Assembly: GCA_963700495.1 (NCBI GenBank)
Contig: CAVOXT010000004.1
Span: 217,981 to 281,980, forward strand
Length of the DNA stretch: 64,000 nt
Direction of reading: 5' to 3'
From: JACCTU01 sp963700495
Lineage (GTDB): Bacteria > Actinomycetota > Thermoleophilia > Gaiellales > Gaiellaceae
The position numbers and the translations under genes were made by a program. The notes beneath the pieces are model-generated. The model was not told where the DNA came from. It saw only the letters and a list, made by a program, of their open reading frames with translations, and ran no database searches. Shown here piece by piece: positions 54,839-62,973 of this stretch (position 1 is the stretch's first letter; each line of letters begins with the position of its first letter).

Positions 54839-54996
54839 GAGAGCAGGTCCTCCGTCAGCACCGTGTCGGCGGGAATGTCAAGGCGCGCCTTGCGGCCGAG
54901 TACCTCGGGGAGGAACCGCGCAGGGATCCCCGTGCCGGGCTGGCGCTTGACCCCGTAGCCCGTCGCGGCCGGCGGCGGCCGCAGCGCGTCGATCAC
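54835..54996 (-). pseudogene. neuB: 3' fragment of a nonulosonate (sialic-type) synthase, NeuB
   Basis: Only the last ~50 codons are present, ending in a GTGA overlap with neuC. RQPGTGIPARFLPEVLGRKA then RLDIPADTVLTEDLL is the SAF (antifreeze-like) C-terminal domain of NeuB/LegI. The TIM-barrel catalytic domain, which should fill the next ~900 bp, is missing. Between about 54,945 and 55,020 the sequence passes into unrelated DNA that leads into a plus-strand transporter gene. So the gene is cut by a junction, either a rearrangement or an assembly join. Confidence 0.7.
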
Positions 54997-55089
54997 GGGT
55001 GGGCGCTCGCGAGCGGAAGTACCTGAGCTAGGCGGCCGTCTCCTCGCCGGGCGTGGTGTGGCCCGGTGGCCGCCCGTATACTGCGCGGC

Positions 55090-56328
55090 ATGCCCGAATT
55101 CACCTGGCTGCGCCTGATCGCGCTGGTCGCCTTCGTGGGCACGTACCTGGGCCTCGCCCTCGGCCGCCTCCCGGGCTTCCGCGTGGACCGGACGGGCGTG
55201 GCCATCATCGGCGCGACGGTGATGGTGGTCTCCGGAGTGCTGCCCTGGGACAGAGCCGTCGCGGCCGTCGACGCCCACACGCTCGTGCTCCTCTTCGGCA
55301 TGATGATCGTCGCGGCGTACCTCAGGCTCTCCGGCTTCTTCCACCTGGTGACCCATTGGGCGGTCCGGCGCGCACGAGGCCCCGTCGGGCTCCTGGCGGT
55401 GGTCGTCCTGGCGGCGGGTGTTCTCTCGGCGCTCTTCGTCAACGACGTGATCTGTCTCGTTCTCGCGCCGGTCGTGCTGGCGGTGGTGCGGCAGCTCCGG
55501 CTGCCGCCGGTGCCGTACCTCCTGGCTCTCGCGACGGCCGCCAACGTCGGGAGCGTCGCCACCCTGACCGGCAATCCCCAGAACATGCTCATCGGCAGCT
55601 TCTCGGGGATCAGCTACCGCGCGTTCCTCGCCCGCGAGGCCCCGGTGGCCCTGGTCGGCCTCGTGTGTGTCGTCGCGGTGCTCTGGCTCGTCTATCGGCG
55701 CCAGCTGCCGGCCGCGCTGCCGCCCGTGGACCTGGCCGACAACTTCCCGATCCACGCCGCGCTCATGACGAAGACGATCGTGGCGGTGTGCGTCATGCTC
55801 GTCGCGTTCTTTGCCGGCGTGCCGATCGCGCTCGTCGCGGTCGGTGGGGCGGCGGTGTGCCTCCTCACGAGGCGGGTCAAGCCCGAGAAGGTCTACCGCG
55901 AGATCGACTGGCACCTCCTGGTCCTGTTCGTCGGGCTGTTCGTCATCATCGGCGGCGTCGAGGAGGCGCGGCTGACCGACTATCTCTTCGGTCTGGCGGG
56001 CCGGTTCGCCCTGTACCGGCCGGCCGTGCTCACGGTCGTCACGGCCATCCTCTCGAACCTCGTCTCGAACGTGCCCGCGGTGCTCCTGTTCAAGACCGTG
56101 GTCCCGGGCTTCGGGGAGCCCGCACGCGCGTGGCTCATCCTGGCGATGGCGTCCACCCTGGCGGGCAACCTGACGATCCTCGGCTCGGTCGCCAATCTGA
56201 TCGTGCTCGAGGCCGCGCGCGAGGAGCGCATCACGATCGGGTTCTGGGAGTACGCGCGAGTCGGCATCCCCGTCACGCTGGTGACGCTGGTCTTCGGCTG
56301 GGCCATCCTCGCCCTGCTCCCGGCGTAG
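55090..56328 (+). CDS. ArsB/SLC13-type anion transporter (ion transporter superfamily)
   Basis: 412 residues from the ATG at 55090; an in-frame GTG 24 bp upstream is possible but adds an Arg-rich leader. Ten to twelve helices. VAAYLRLSGFFHLVTHWAV, LFVNDVICLVLAPVV, GSVATLTGNPQNMLIGSFSG and the repeat-related NLTILGSVANLIVLEAA show the two inverted NP/NxxxG substrate loops of the ArsB/CitMHS/SLC13 fold. It may export arsenite or carry di-/tricarboxylates; no ArsR or ArsA neighbour helps to choose. It is the first gene after the 55-kb junction. Confidence 0.85.
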   Translation: MPEFTWLRLIALVAFVGTYLGLALGRLPGFRVDRTGVAIIGATVMVVSGVLPWDRAVAAVDAHTLVLLFGMMIVAAYLRLSGFFHLVTHWAVRRARGPVGLLAVVVLAAGVLSALFVNDVICLVLAPVVLAVVRQLRLPPVPYLLALATAANVGSVATLTGNPQNMLIGSFSGISYRAFLAREAPVALVGLVCVVAVLWLVYRRQLPAALPPVDLADNFPIHAALMTKTIVAVCVMLVAFFAGVPIALVAVGGAAVCLLTRRVKPEKVYREIDWHLLVLFVGLFVIIGGVEEARLTDYLFGLAGRFALYRPAVLTVVTAILSNLVSNVPAVLLFKTVVPGFGEPARAWLILAMASTLAGNLTILGSVANLIVLEAAREERITIGFWEYARVGIPVTLVTLVFGWAILALLPA

Positions 56329-56418
56329 CCCGGAGGCTTCCGGTGTCGGGGTGACCGGTGTACGGCCCCGCGCGGCAACGTACACCTGCGCTCAGCCGGG
56401 GGGCTTGGCTTCGGACGG

Positions 56419-56871
56419 CTACGGCCAGAAGTCGCGCGAGGCCAGGCGGGCGCCCTCGGCGAGGCTGCGGAGCTTCGCCCACACGACGCCCGGATCCACC
56501 GCGGCCCGGCCGGCCCACGTGCCGTAGCCGCAGTCGGTGCCGGCGATGACGTTCTCCCGGCCGACCAGCGTGGCGTAGCGCCCGATTCGCTGGGCGACCA
56601 GCTCGGGGTGCTCGATGTAGTTCGTCTTGGACTCGAGCACACCGGGAATGAGGATCTTGCCCTCGGGGAGCCGCACGCGCTCGAAGAGCCGCCACTCGTG
56701 CGCGTGCCGCGGATTGGCGGCCTCGAACGAGACGCCGCTCGGTCGCGCCGCGAAGACGATGTCGACGATGTCCGCGAGCGGCACGTCGTGGTGGTGGGGC
56801 CCCTCGTAGTTGCCCCAGCAGACGTGCATGCGGACTCGGTCCGGGCGGCACGCCGGCGAGGGCCTGGTTGG
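56419..56871 (-). pseudogene. 3' fragment of a MetE-like (cobalamin-independent methionine synthase family) gene
   Basis: Homologous to the last ~150 codons of the intact gene at 59143: RMHVCWGNYEGPHHHDVPL, ESKTNYIEHPELVAQRIGR, AGTDCGYGTW and the end ARLASRDFWP. The 274 bp at 56571-56844 equal 59295-59568 exactly, whereas the final 152 bp differ at about 10% of sites. At 56845 there is one extra G, and homology stops near 56873. The N-terminal two-thirds are absent, so this is a remnant. Confidence 0.85.
56571..56844. repeat. 274-bp identical direct repeat, copy 1 (inside the MetE-like fragment)
   Basis: Base-for-base identical to 59295-59568, offset 2724 bp. Identity begins right after a mismatch at 56570/59294 and ends at an extra G at 56845. 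Confidence 0.9.
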
Positions 56872-56915
56872 TCCACGCAAGCCTGTTGTTCGGCGTCCTC
56901 TCGATCGTCTTGCCC

Positions 56916-57347
56916 TCACGGCAGTAGCTCCAGCGCTCGCGTGAGGCGCGGACCGACCCGGATCGCAGCAAAGTCGCGACGATCTGTCGTCAACACCCGG
57001 TAGATGTGCCGTCGCTCTGCTACAGCGGCGACTGTTCCGTCGACGAGCCCCAGGTTGAGGTTCGCGAATCTCGCATCGAGTTCGAGGGCACGAACGATGT
57101 CGGACGATAGAGGCAGCGCATACTCGTACCGTGTCGCGGGATCGAAAATCTCGGCGACAAGTTTCCGCATGGCGACCCTGTTCTCCCGTAGAAAGTAGTC
57201 GACCTCGGCCAGAACAAATCCCGGCACGATAACCAGACTTGCGGACGTCAGGATCTTCTCGTACTCAGGAAAACTCGGCTTGCCGTCTCCCGTGCCGGCC
57301 AGGCCGCGGAGGAGCCCACCGGTGTCTGCGACAATCGGCGGACTCAC
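56916..57347 (-). CDS. vapC: PIN-domain ribonuclease toxin (VapC-like)
   Basis: 143 residues from a GTG at 57347 (GTGA overlap with the antitoxin). The N-terminal IVADTGGLLRGL supplies the first Asp, VPGFVLAEVDYFL the Glu, NLNLGLVDGTVAAVAER the middle acidic site and VLTTDRRDFAAIRV the last Asp, as in PIN nucleases that cut RNA. It would be held in check by the upstream antitoxin. Length fits the family. Confidence 0.85.
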   Translation of the reverse strand: MSPPIVADTGGLLRGLAGTGDGKPSFPEYEKILTSASLVIVPGFVLAEVDYFLRENRVAMRKLVAEIFDPATRYEYALPLSSDIVRALELDARFANLNLGLVDGTVAAVAERRHIYRVLTTDRRDFAAIRVGPRLTRALELLP

Positions 57348-57571
57348 GGTTCGAGATCTCGGAACAGTTCGGATTCATCGCCGAGTTTGGTGTCCGTCGA
57401 CTCGAAGAGGCGTGTAGACGGCGGGCGGCGGCCGGTGTAATAGCGGGACGCCACCACCCGCAGCCCCTTTCGAATGAGAGCCGAGGCGGAGTGGCCTGCC
57501 GCGCGGGCTCTCCGCAAAGCTCGCACGTCCTCTTCTTCCAGTCGAACCGTCGTCGAAATCAAGCGCGCCAT
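57344..57571 (-). CDS. vapB: Ribbon-helix-helix antitoxin (VapB-like)
   Basis: 75 residues from the ATG at 57571. MARLISTTVRLEEEDVRALR is a ribbon plus helix 1 of the CopG/Arc type and AGHSASALIRKGLRVVA is helix 2. The C-terminal acidic-aromatic tail (ESTDTKLGDESELFRDLE) should wrap the toxin. A start 39 bp further upstream is possible but would extend past the ribbon. A directly repeated 7-mer overlaps the start codon and may be its operator. Confidence 0.8.
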   Translation of the reverse strand: MARLISTTVRLEEEDVRALRRARAAGHSASALIRKGLRVVASRYYTGRRPPSTRLFESTDTKLGDESELFRDLEP

Positions 57572-57585
57572 ACACGCACCATACA
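57568..57585. promoter_or_regulatory. Candidate VapB operator: direct repeat over the start codon
   Basis: CCATACA occurs at 57568-57574 and again at 57579-57585, an 11-bp period that puts both copies on the same DNA face, as ribbon-helix-helix repressors often require. It overlaps the vapB ATG. Confidence 0.35.
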
Positions 57586-57782
57586 TCGGCGAGTTTACGA
57601 ATGCAACCACGTACCATCGACGCTGCCTTCATCTGGACTGCCACCGCAGGGTGCGTGGCATGAAGGCCTCCTCCTCGAGGCTCGTCCGGCCGTCGGGACG
57701 GCGGTCCGTGGCCCCGGCGTTGGCGCATCCTGGCTCATCCGTGATTCTGTAGTCCAGTGAAACGTTTTGAACAGAATGATAA

Positions 57783-58395
57783 GACCGCACCGGCTCGGTG
57801 GCAGCGGCGGCGCGCCGGCGTCACATCACCTCGGCGCCGTTGAGCCAGCAGATCCGGCGGGTCGAGGCTCACTTCGGCATCAAGCTCTTCGACCGTGCCG
57901 GCCGCGGCGTCCGCCTCACGGCCACCGGGGAGGCGGCGGTGCCCGTCGTGCGGGCGCTGTGGATCGGGGTCGAGTCAGCCTTCGGCCAGCTCAGCGAGCT
58001 GGCCGGCCGCCCCGCCACCACGCTCCGCGTGGCGGCCAGCGACTACCTGGGCAGGGGGTTACTCGCGCCGGTGCTCCGGGACTTGCTTGACGGGGAGCCG
58101 TCCGTGCGCTTCGAGATCGTCACGATTCACTCGCGCGAGGGCGTTTGCCTGGTCGCGGGCGGCGACATCGACCTCGCTGTGGTCACCGGGCAGGACACCC
58201 CCCGCGGTCTCGAGGACCAGCACCTGTTCGACCAGCCCTTCGTCTGGGTGGGTCCGCGGCGCGGGCGAGGTGAGCGGGCGACGCTGACGGAGCGGCTGCA
58301 TCACGAGCCTATCCTGCGCCTGGCTGCCGAAACCCGTGGTCGTGCGCTGCTCGACCAGTATCTTGCCGACGCCCCGGATCCGCCCGGTGTCGACG
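57783..58395 (+). pseudogene. LysR-family regulator fragment, broken at both ends
   Basis: In one frame after a TAA at 57780: TGSVAAAARRRHITSAPLSQ then QIRRVEAHFGIKLFDRAGRG, the second half of the LysR helix-turn-helix, followed by the effector domain TLRVAASDYLGRGLLAPVLR, DIDLAVVTGQDTPRGLE and PFVWVGP. About 18 residues of the usual N-terminus are missing and no good start exists. Homology ends near DQYLADAP (about 58370), where an IS91-type remnant on the other strand begins. Likely nonfunctional. Confidence 0.75.
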
Positions 58396-58399
58396 ATCG

Positions 58400-58600
58400 A
58401 CGCTCCAACGCGCAGCTGTCACAGCGGATCCGGGCGAAGCCATGGTCGAGAATCCCCCGAAGGTACGCTTCGAACTCTCGCTTCACGAAGACCGGCAGCC
58501 CCGAGCGCTCGGCATCCCCGGCTGTGTGGGCGAGAAAAGTCTCGAGGTGAGCCTGCACGGTCCGGTACAGCACCGAGGCCTCGGGCTCGCGGCGCTGGTA
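58400..58600 (-). mobile_element. IS91-family transposase remnant (N-terminal zinc-binding part)
   Basis: On the minus strand, YQRREPEASVLYRTVQAHLE, TFLAHTAG, LPVFVKREFEAYLRGILDHG and FARIRCDSCALER align with the Transposase zinc-binding domain of IS91/IS801 elements. The Cys that normally precedes GIL is absent and the protein stops making sense after CALER. No Y1/Y2 HUH catalytic part, target tetranucleotide or ends were seen. It abuts the broken LysR gene. Confidence 0.7.
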
Positions 58601-59142
58601 GATGGCCGTGGTGGCGCGGGGCCGGGACACGGTCGGCGTAGAAAGCACGCCCCGTGCCGCGACGGGTGCCCACAGGATTGCGCCGTCGCCACCGGCACTT
58701 GGGGATCGGGAGGTGGTCGGGGGTGTGGTCGGGATGTCCGCGAAGGGATACACGGTCATCCACTGCAGGGTCGCTGTCACCCGGCGAGGCTCGGCCAGGC
58801 GTCAACCGGTTAGGTTCTCGTGACGAGCTCGCGCGGGTCCCCGAGCCGGAGCTGGCCGTCCGTCAGGACCGCCCTTGGCCTACCGGAGCCCCAACGCTGT
58901 GCAGTGCGGTGTCGGGTCGTACGTCTTCGAGGACTGGCCTGGCGTGGCCTCCGGACGATGGGCGCGCCCGGGTGCGGAGGCCCATGGGGTCGCTACCGCC
59001 GAGCCAGCCGGACCGAGCAGATCTGCCCGGCGAGCACGGGGTCCGCACGGGGTCCGGGGCGGGCGTGTCTAGACGGAGGCCTCCCGACGAGGCGGTGGTA
59101 GAGCGTCCCCGCCACCTGCCAGTGTCCGCGGTCGCTCGAGAA
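58601..59142. other. Non-coding gap with no recognised feature
   Basis: Frames here are open only because of high GC; none gives a protein I recognise. The stretch lies between the IS91 remnant and the stop of the MetE-like gene and may be the rest of the decayed element. Confidence 0.5.
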
Positions 59143-60288
59143 CTACGGCCAGAACTCGCGCGAGGCCAGCCGGGCGCCCTCCGCGAGACTGGCCAGCTTC
59201 GCCCACACGACGCCCGGGTCCACGGCAGCCTGGCCGACCCACGTGCCGTAACCGCAGTCGGTGCCGGCGATGACGTTCTCCCGGCCGACCAGCTTGGCGT
59301 AGCGCCCGATTCGCTGGGCGACCAGCTCGGGGTGCTCGATGTAGTTCGTCTTGGACTCGAGCACACCGGGAATGAGGATCTTGCCCTCGGGGAGCCGCAC
59401 GCGCTCGAAGAGCCGCCACTCGTGCGCGTGCCGCGGATTGGCGGCCTCGAACGAGACGCCGCTCGGTCGCGCCGCGAAGACGATGTCGACGATGTCCGCG
59501 AGCGGCACGTCGTGGTGGTGGGGCCCCTCGTAGTTGCCCCAGCAGACGTGCATGCGGACTCGGTCCGGCGGCACGCCGGCGAGGGCGTGGTTGAGCGCCT
59601 CGACGTGGAGGCGCGCCATCCGCCGGAACTCCTCGAGGCTCAGGGCGGCGAACTGGATGTGCCGCCCCATGGCGAGATCCGGGCAGTCCACCTGGAGCAG
59701 GAGCCCCGCGCGGACCACCGCCTCGTACTCGTGCCGCATGGCGTCCGCGATGGCGAAGAGGTAGGCCTCGTGGCTCGGGTAGTGGTCGTTCCGGAAGAAG
59801 AGGGAGATCACCCCCGGCGAGGCCGCCGTCAGGAACGCTTCCGTCGCCTGGACGGAGGCGAGCGCCGCCTTGAGATTCTCGGCGTCGGTCTCGGCCGCCC
59901 GCGCGTCGCGCACGGTGATCGGCCCGTTGCAGGCCGGGGTCCGGCGCCGGGATCGCCCGGGATCGCCGAAGACGCGCTTGGCCAGCTCGGGGAAGTCCAC
60001 GAGGTCCCGGTACTGGAGCGGCTGGCTCGTGCCGCCGAACCCGGCCAGGCGATCCTTCACGTAGGTGGCGTAGCTCGGCTTGCTGAGCTCGCCGTCGTCG
60101 ATCACGTCCACGCCCGCGTCCGCCTGCTTCCGCACGACCTCGGCCACCGCGGTCCGGGTGCGGGCGGCGAGGGCGGCGCCGTCGATCGGCACCCCTTCCT
60201 CCCGGGCGAACATCGCCCGCACCAGGTCGTCGGGCCGCGGCAGGCTGCCGGTGTGCGTGGTGAGGAACCGATCGCGGCTCTGTCTCAT
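59143..60288 (-). CDS. MetE-like methyltransferase (cobalamin-independent methionine synthase C-domain family)
   Basis: 381 residues from the ATG at 60288, close to FLTTHTGSLPRPDDLVRAMF, the family start. It is a single TIM barrel, about half the size of MetE, so it belongs to the stand-alone group that includes epoxyalkane:CoM transferase-like and methylcobalamin-type enzymes. Zinc ligands are likely in VRMHVCWGNYEGPHHHD (His and Cys) and IAGTDCGYGTW (Cys). DVIDDGELSKPSYATYV is the conserved early acidic segment. The thiol acceptor is unknown. A partial copy sits 2.7 kb away. Confidence 0.85.
   Translation of the reverse strand: MRQSRDRFLTTHTGSLPRPDDLVRAMFAREEGVPIDGAALAARTRTAVAEVVRKQADAGVDVIDDGELSKPSYATYVKDRLAGFGGTSQPLQYRDLVDFPELAKRVFGDPGRSRRRTPACNGPITVRDARAAETDAENLKAALASVQATEAFLTAASPGVISLFFRNDHYPSHEAYLFAIADAMRHEYEAVVRAGLLLQVDCPDLAMGRHIQFAALSLEEFRRMARLHVEALNHALAGVPPDRVRMHVCWGNYEGPHHHDVPLADIVDIVFAARPSGVSFEAANPRHAHEWRLFERVRLPEGKILIPGVLESKTNYIEHPELVAQRIGRYAKLVGRENVIAGTDCGYGTWVGQAAVDPGVVWAKLASLAEGARLASREFWP
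59295..59568. repeat. 274-bp identical direct repeat, copy 2 (inside the MetE-like gene)
   Basis: Exact copy of 56571-56844; the flanks on one side differ by about 10%, on the other they diverge completely after about 30 bp. Confidence 0.9.
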
Positions 60289-60598
60289 GCGAAGCACCGG
60301 TCGGCGGCGGGGAGCGGCGTCTCGGGGGGCCGAGACCTTCCCCGGGGCAGGAGAGGCGCGGGCCAGGCCCGCGGCGGAGGCGGAGCACTGATGCGCGGAT
60401 GGATGATCATCGCGTCCTGCCTGTGGGACTCGACCAGGCCGCTAGGCTACCATGCGAGGCCTTCCCCCGCGCGCCGTCGCTGGTATAGAGTCGTGCCGCA
60501 CTCGCCGATCATCGGCTGCCGCGTTGCCGCGACAGGCCGAAGGCCACTGAAACAGCCGCAGGCGCGAGGCGCGCCGGCCGAGCCAAGGGAGGCTTGCC
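60289..60598. other. Divergent intergenic region, no clear element
   Basis: Separates the MetE-like gene (minus) from the Liv binding-protein gene (plus) and must hold both promoters. A TATAGA at about 60484 could be a -10 box, without a good -35. I looked for a SAM or cobalamin riboswitch and saw no convincing conserved core. Confidence 0.4.
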
Positions 60599-61807
60599 AT
60601 GACGCTCTCAACCCGGGTGCTGGGCACCCTCGCCATCGTCCTGCTGGCCGCGGCGGCCGCCCCCGTTGCCGGCCTGGCCGCCCCGGCCGGGCCGCCGGTC
60701 CGCGTCGGGAGCTCGCTCGGCCTCACGGGCCCCCTGGCGGCGACGGCGCTCGTGCACAAGATCACGGGCGAGATCTACGTCGACGAGCTGAACCGGAAGA
60801 ACGGGCTCCTCGGCCGGCCGGTCGAGTGGGTCCTGCTCGACGACCAGTCCAAGCCCGATGTCGCCCGCACGCTCTACGAGCGCCTGATCACGGTCGACAA
60901 GGTCGATCTCCTCCTCGGGCCGTACGGCACCGGCTCGATCCTCTCGGCCATGGGGGTCGCGCAGCGCTACGACAAGCTCCTGGTGCACCACACCTTTGGT
61001 ATGCCGCACCTCGCGAAGTACGAGCGCCACTTCCCCGCGTGGGCGCTCGGCCCGGAGCCCGGCCGCACGTTCCCGAACCTCCTGTTCGACGCGCTGGCCG
61101 CCTCGCCCAAGCCGCCCCAGACGATCGCGATCGTGACCGACAAGTTCCCGTCGGTGCACTTCGTGTCGACGGGCGCTCGCGAAGTGGCGCAGAAGCGGGG
61201 CCTGCGAGAGGCCCTGTACCTCGAGTTCGAGTTCGGCACCCGGGACTTCGGGCCGATCGCCGCGCGGATCAAGGACGCCAACCCCGACTTCCTGTGGGTG
61301 GGGGCGATCGGGCTCGACGGGAACCAGATCCTGGACGCGCTCAAGAAGATCGACTACACGCCGAAGAGCCACTTCTACCTCTACCCGGCCCCCGGCCCGC
61401 TCGCCAAGGCGCCCGAGGGCAAGGGCGCCCTGTCCACCACCATCTTCGAGGAGCACCCCCCGTTCACCAACGGCGCCGCGGCGATGGAGTTCGTGAAGCT
61501 CTTCCGCGAGCGAGCGACCAAGGCCGGGCTGCCCTACACGGCCGTCGACGTCCAGGCGGCCGCGTCGTACACGGCCTGGCAGCTGCTGGAGATCTCGGTG
61601 ACGGCCACCAAGAGCCTGGACGACAAGGTGCTGGCGCAGTGGCTCAAGGCGAACCGGCCCGACACCATCACCGGCAAGCTGCGCTTCGACGGACCCAACA
61701 ACTACGGGGACGACCTGTCGAAGGTGAAGCAGGTGCAGGACGGGAAGTGGCTGGTGGTGTGGCCGAAGGAGTACGCCGCGCCCGGAGCCACGCTCCTCGT
61801 CCCGTGA
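60599..61807 (+). CDS. Branched-chain amino acid/amide-type ABC transporter substrate-binding protein
   Basis: 402 residues from the ATG at 60599, with a strong Shine-Dalgarno GGGAGG six bases upstream. A signal peptide (VLGTLAIVLLAAAAAPVAGL) precedes VRVGSSLGLTGPLAATALVH, the LivJ-type opening, VEWVLLDDQSKPDVARTLYE, VDLLLGPYGTGSILSAMGVA and TNGAAAMEFVKLF. Two-lobed type I fold. It delivers ligand to LivH/LivM encoded downstream; the ligand may be an amino acid, amide or aromatic acid. Confidence 0.9.
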   Translation: MTLSTRVLGTLAIVLLAAAAAPVAGLAAPAGPPVRVGSSLGLTGPLAATALVHKITGEIYVDELNRKNGLLGRPVEWVLLDDQSKPDVARTLYERLITVDKVDLLLGPYGTGSILSAMGVAQRYDKLLVHHTFGMPHLAKYERHFPAWALGPEPGRTFPNLLFDALAASPKPPQTIAIVTDKFPSVHFVSTGAREVAQKRGLREALYLEFEFGTRDFGPIAARIKDANPDFLWVGAIGLDGNQILDALKKIDYTPKSHFYLYPAPGPLAKAPEGKGALSTTIFEEHPPFTNGAAAMEFVKLFRERATKAGLPYTAVDVQAAASYTAWQLLEISVTATKSLDDKVLAQWLKANRPDTITGKLRFDGPNNYGDDLSKVKQVQDGKWLVVWPKEYAAPGATLLVP

Positions 61808-62120
61808 GGTCCGGGGCGATACGCGTCGCATCCCGTCGTCCGTCATCCCGGCCGCGATGCGCTCGGCCTCCCGGCCATCCCGGCCTCTGGGGGCCGCGGC
61901 GGGCCTCCCAGCAGGGCGCGACGTCGCGGAAGCCGCAGGCTGGAGCCGTCGCGCCCAGATGATCAGTTGCGGCATACGCCTCGGCCCGCCGCGGCCCTGC
62001 GTCCTAGGGCTGCTCGCGTCTCGCCCCGGCGACCCGATCGCGACGACCGTTCGTGAAGACTCGAGGTTCGCGCGCGATATCCCGGTGAGTCACACGGCGG
62101 GCTGATCCGCCCAGCACTCC
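61808..62120. other. Intergenic region between binding protein and LivH, nothing recognised
   Basis: 313 bp with no supported gene. The repeated CATCCCGGCC strings (about 61843-61885) are short and GC-rich; no palindrome with a T tract was found. Confidence 0.4.
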
Positions 62121-62972
62121 GTGCCGAGTTTCACGCTCCTCGCGCAGTCGGTCCTGTCCGGGATCTTCGTCGGCGGGCTCTACGGCCTCCTCGGTCTCGG
62201 GCTCAGCCTGTCCTGGGGCCTCCTTCGCCTCATCAACCTCGCCCATTTCGCGCTCGCCTTCCTGGGCGCTTACCTGACGTACACGATCTCGTCGACCTTC
62301 GGCCTCGACCCCCTCTGGAGCCTCGCGCTCGTGCCGCCCGCGTTCTTCGGGATCGGCGTCCTCAGCCAGCTGCTCTTCGCCCGCTGCGGCGTCACCCAGT
62401 TCGGCTCCCTGCTCGTCACGTTCGGCCTGACGGTGATGATCGAGAGCCTGATCCAGTGGATCTGGACGGCCGACTACCGCCGGCTGGAGACGGCGTACGG
62501 CACGGCATCGTGGCGCGTGGGCCCCCTCTTCGTCCCGAAGGCCGAGTTGCTCGCCCTCGTGACCGCCGCAGTCCTGGCCGTGCTCACCTGGCTCTGGCTC
62601 CGCTACACGTGGGTGGGGAAGGGGCTCCGGGCCTGCGCGGAGGACGCGCAGATCGCGGCCGCGTTCGGGGTGAACCACCGGCGCCTGGCCCTCGTGCTCT
62701 CGGGGCTCGGCGCCGCCTTCGCCGGCGTGGCCGGCGCCTTCGTGGCGCTGATCTACACGCTGGCTCCCGCCCAGATCTACGCCTGGATCGGTGTGGTCTT
62801 CGCGGCGGTGATCCTCGGCGGGCTCGGGAACCCCCTGGGCCCGCTCCTGGCCGGGGTGGTGATCGGCGTCACGGAGGCGCTCACCATGGCGCTGACCGCC
62901 CCCGCGTGGGCCCCGCTCGTCTCCTTCACGCTACTCATCCTCGTGCTCCTGCTGCGCCCGGATCGGGTGTAG
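62121..62972 (+). CDS. livH: Branched-chain amino acid ABC transporter permease LivH
   Basis: 283 residues from a GTG at 62121. SGIFVGGLYGLLGLGLSLSW, LRLINLAHFALAFLGAYLTY and the EAA-like loop GKGLRACAEDAQIAAAFGVN are LivH signatures. FAAVILGGLGNPLGPLLAGV and a last helix close the protein. It forms half of the membrane channel. The next gene starts 2 bp after its stop. Confidence 0.92.
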   Translation: MPSFTLLAQSVLSGIFVGGLYGLLGLGLSLSWGLLRLINLAHFALAFLGAYLTYTISSTFGLDPLWSLALVPPAFFGIGVLSQLLFARCGVTQFGSLLVTFGLTVMIESLIQWIWTADYRRLETAYGTASWRVGPLFVPKAELLALVTAAVLAVLTWLWLRYTWVGKGLRACAEDAQIAAAFGVNHRRLALVLSGLGAAFAGVAGAFVALIYTLAPAQIYAWIGVVFAAVILGGLGNPLGPLLAGVVIGVTEALTMALTAPAWAPLVSFTLLILVLLLRPDRV

Positions 62973-62973
62973 C

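Noticed and set aside
54835..56385. A 516-codon minus-strand open frame across the junction
   Set aside because: Apart from the last ~50 codons (NeuB end) it is antisense to the well-supported transporter and has a composition (Arg/Asp/His/Gln-rich) typical of shadow frames in GC-rich DNA.
58601..59142. A gene hidden between the IS91 remnant and the MetE-like gene
   Set aside because: Several open frames exist but none shows a motif, a plausible start or a ribosome site.
56329..59142. Prophage or integrative element
   Set aside because: No integrase, phage genes, tRNA or attachment repeats are visible; the area is better explained by an IS91 remnant and gene fragments.
60289..60598. SAM or cobalamin riboswitch upstream of the MetE-like gene
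   Set aside because: No recognisable conserved core or pairing was found, and the stand-alone MetE-like group is not known to be regularly under such control.
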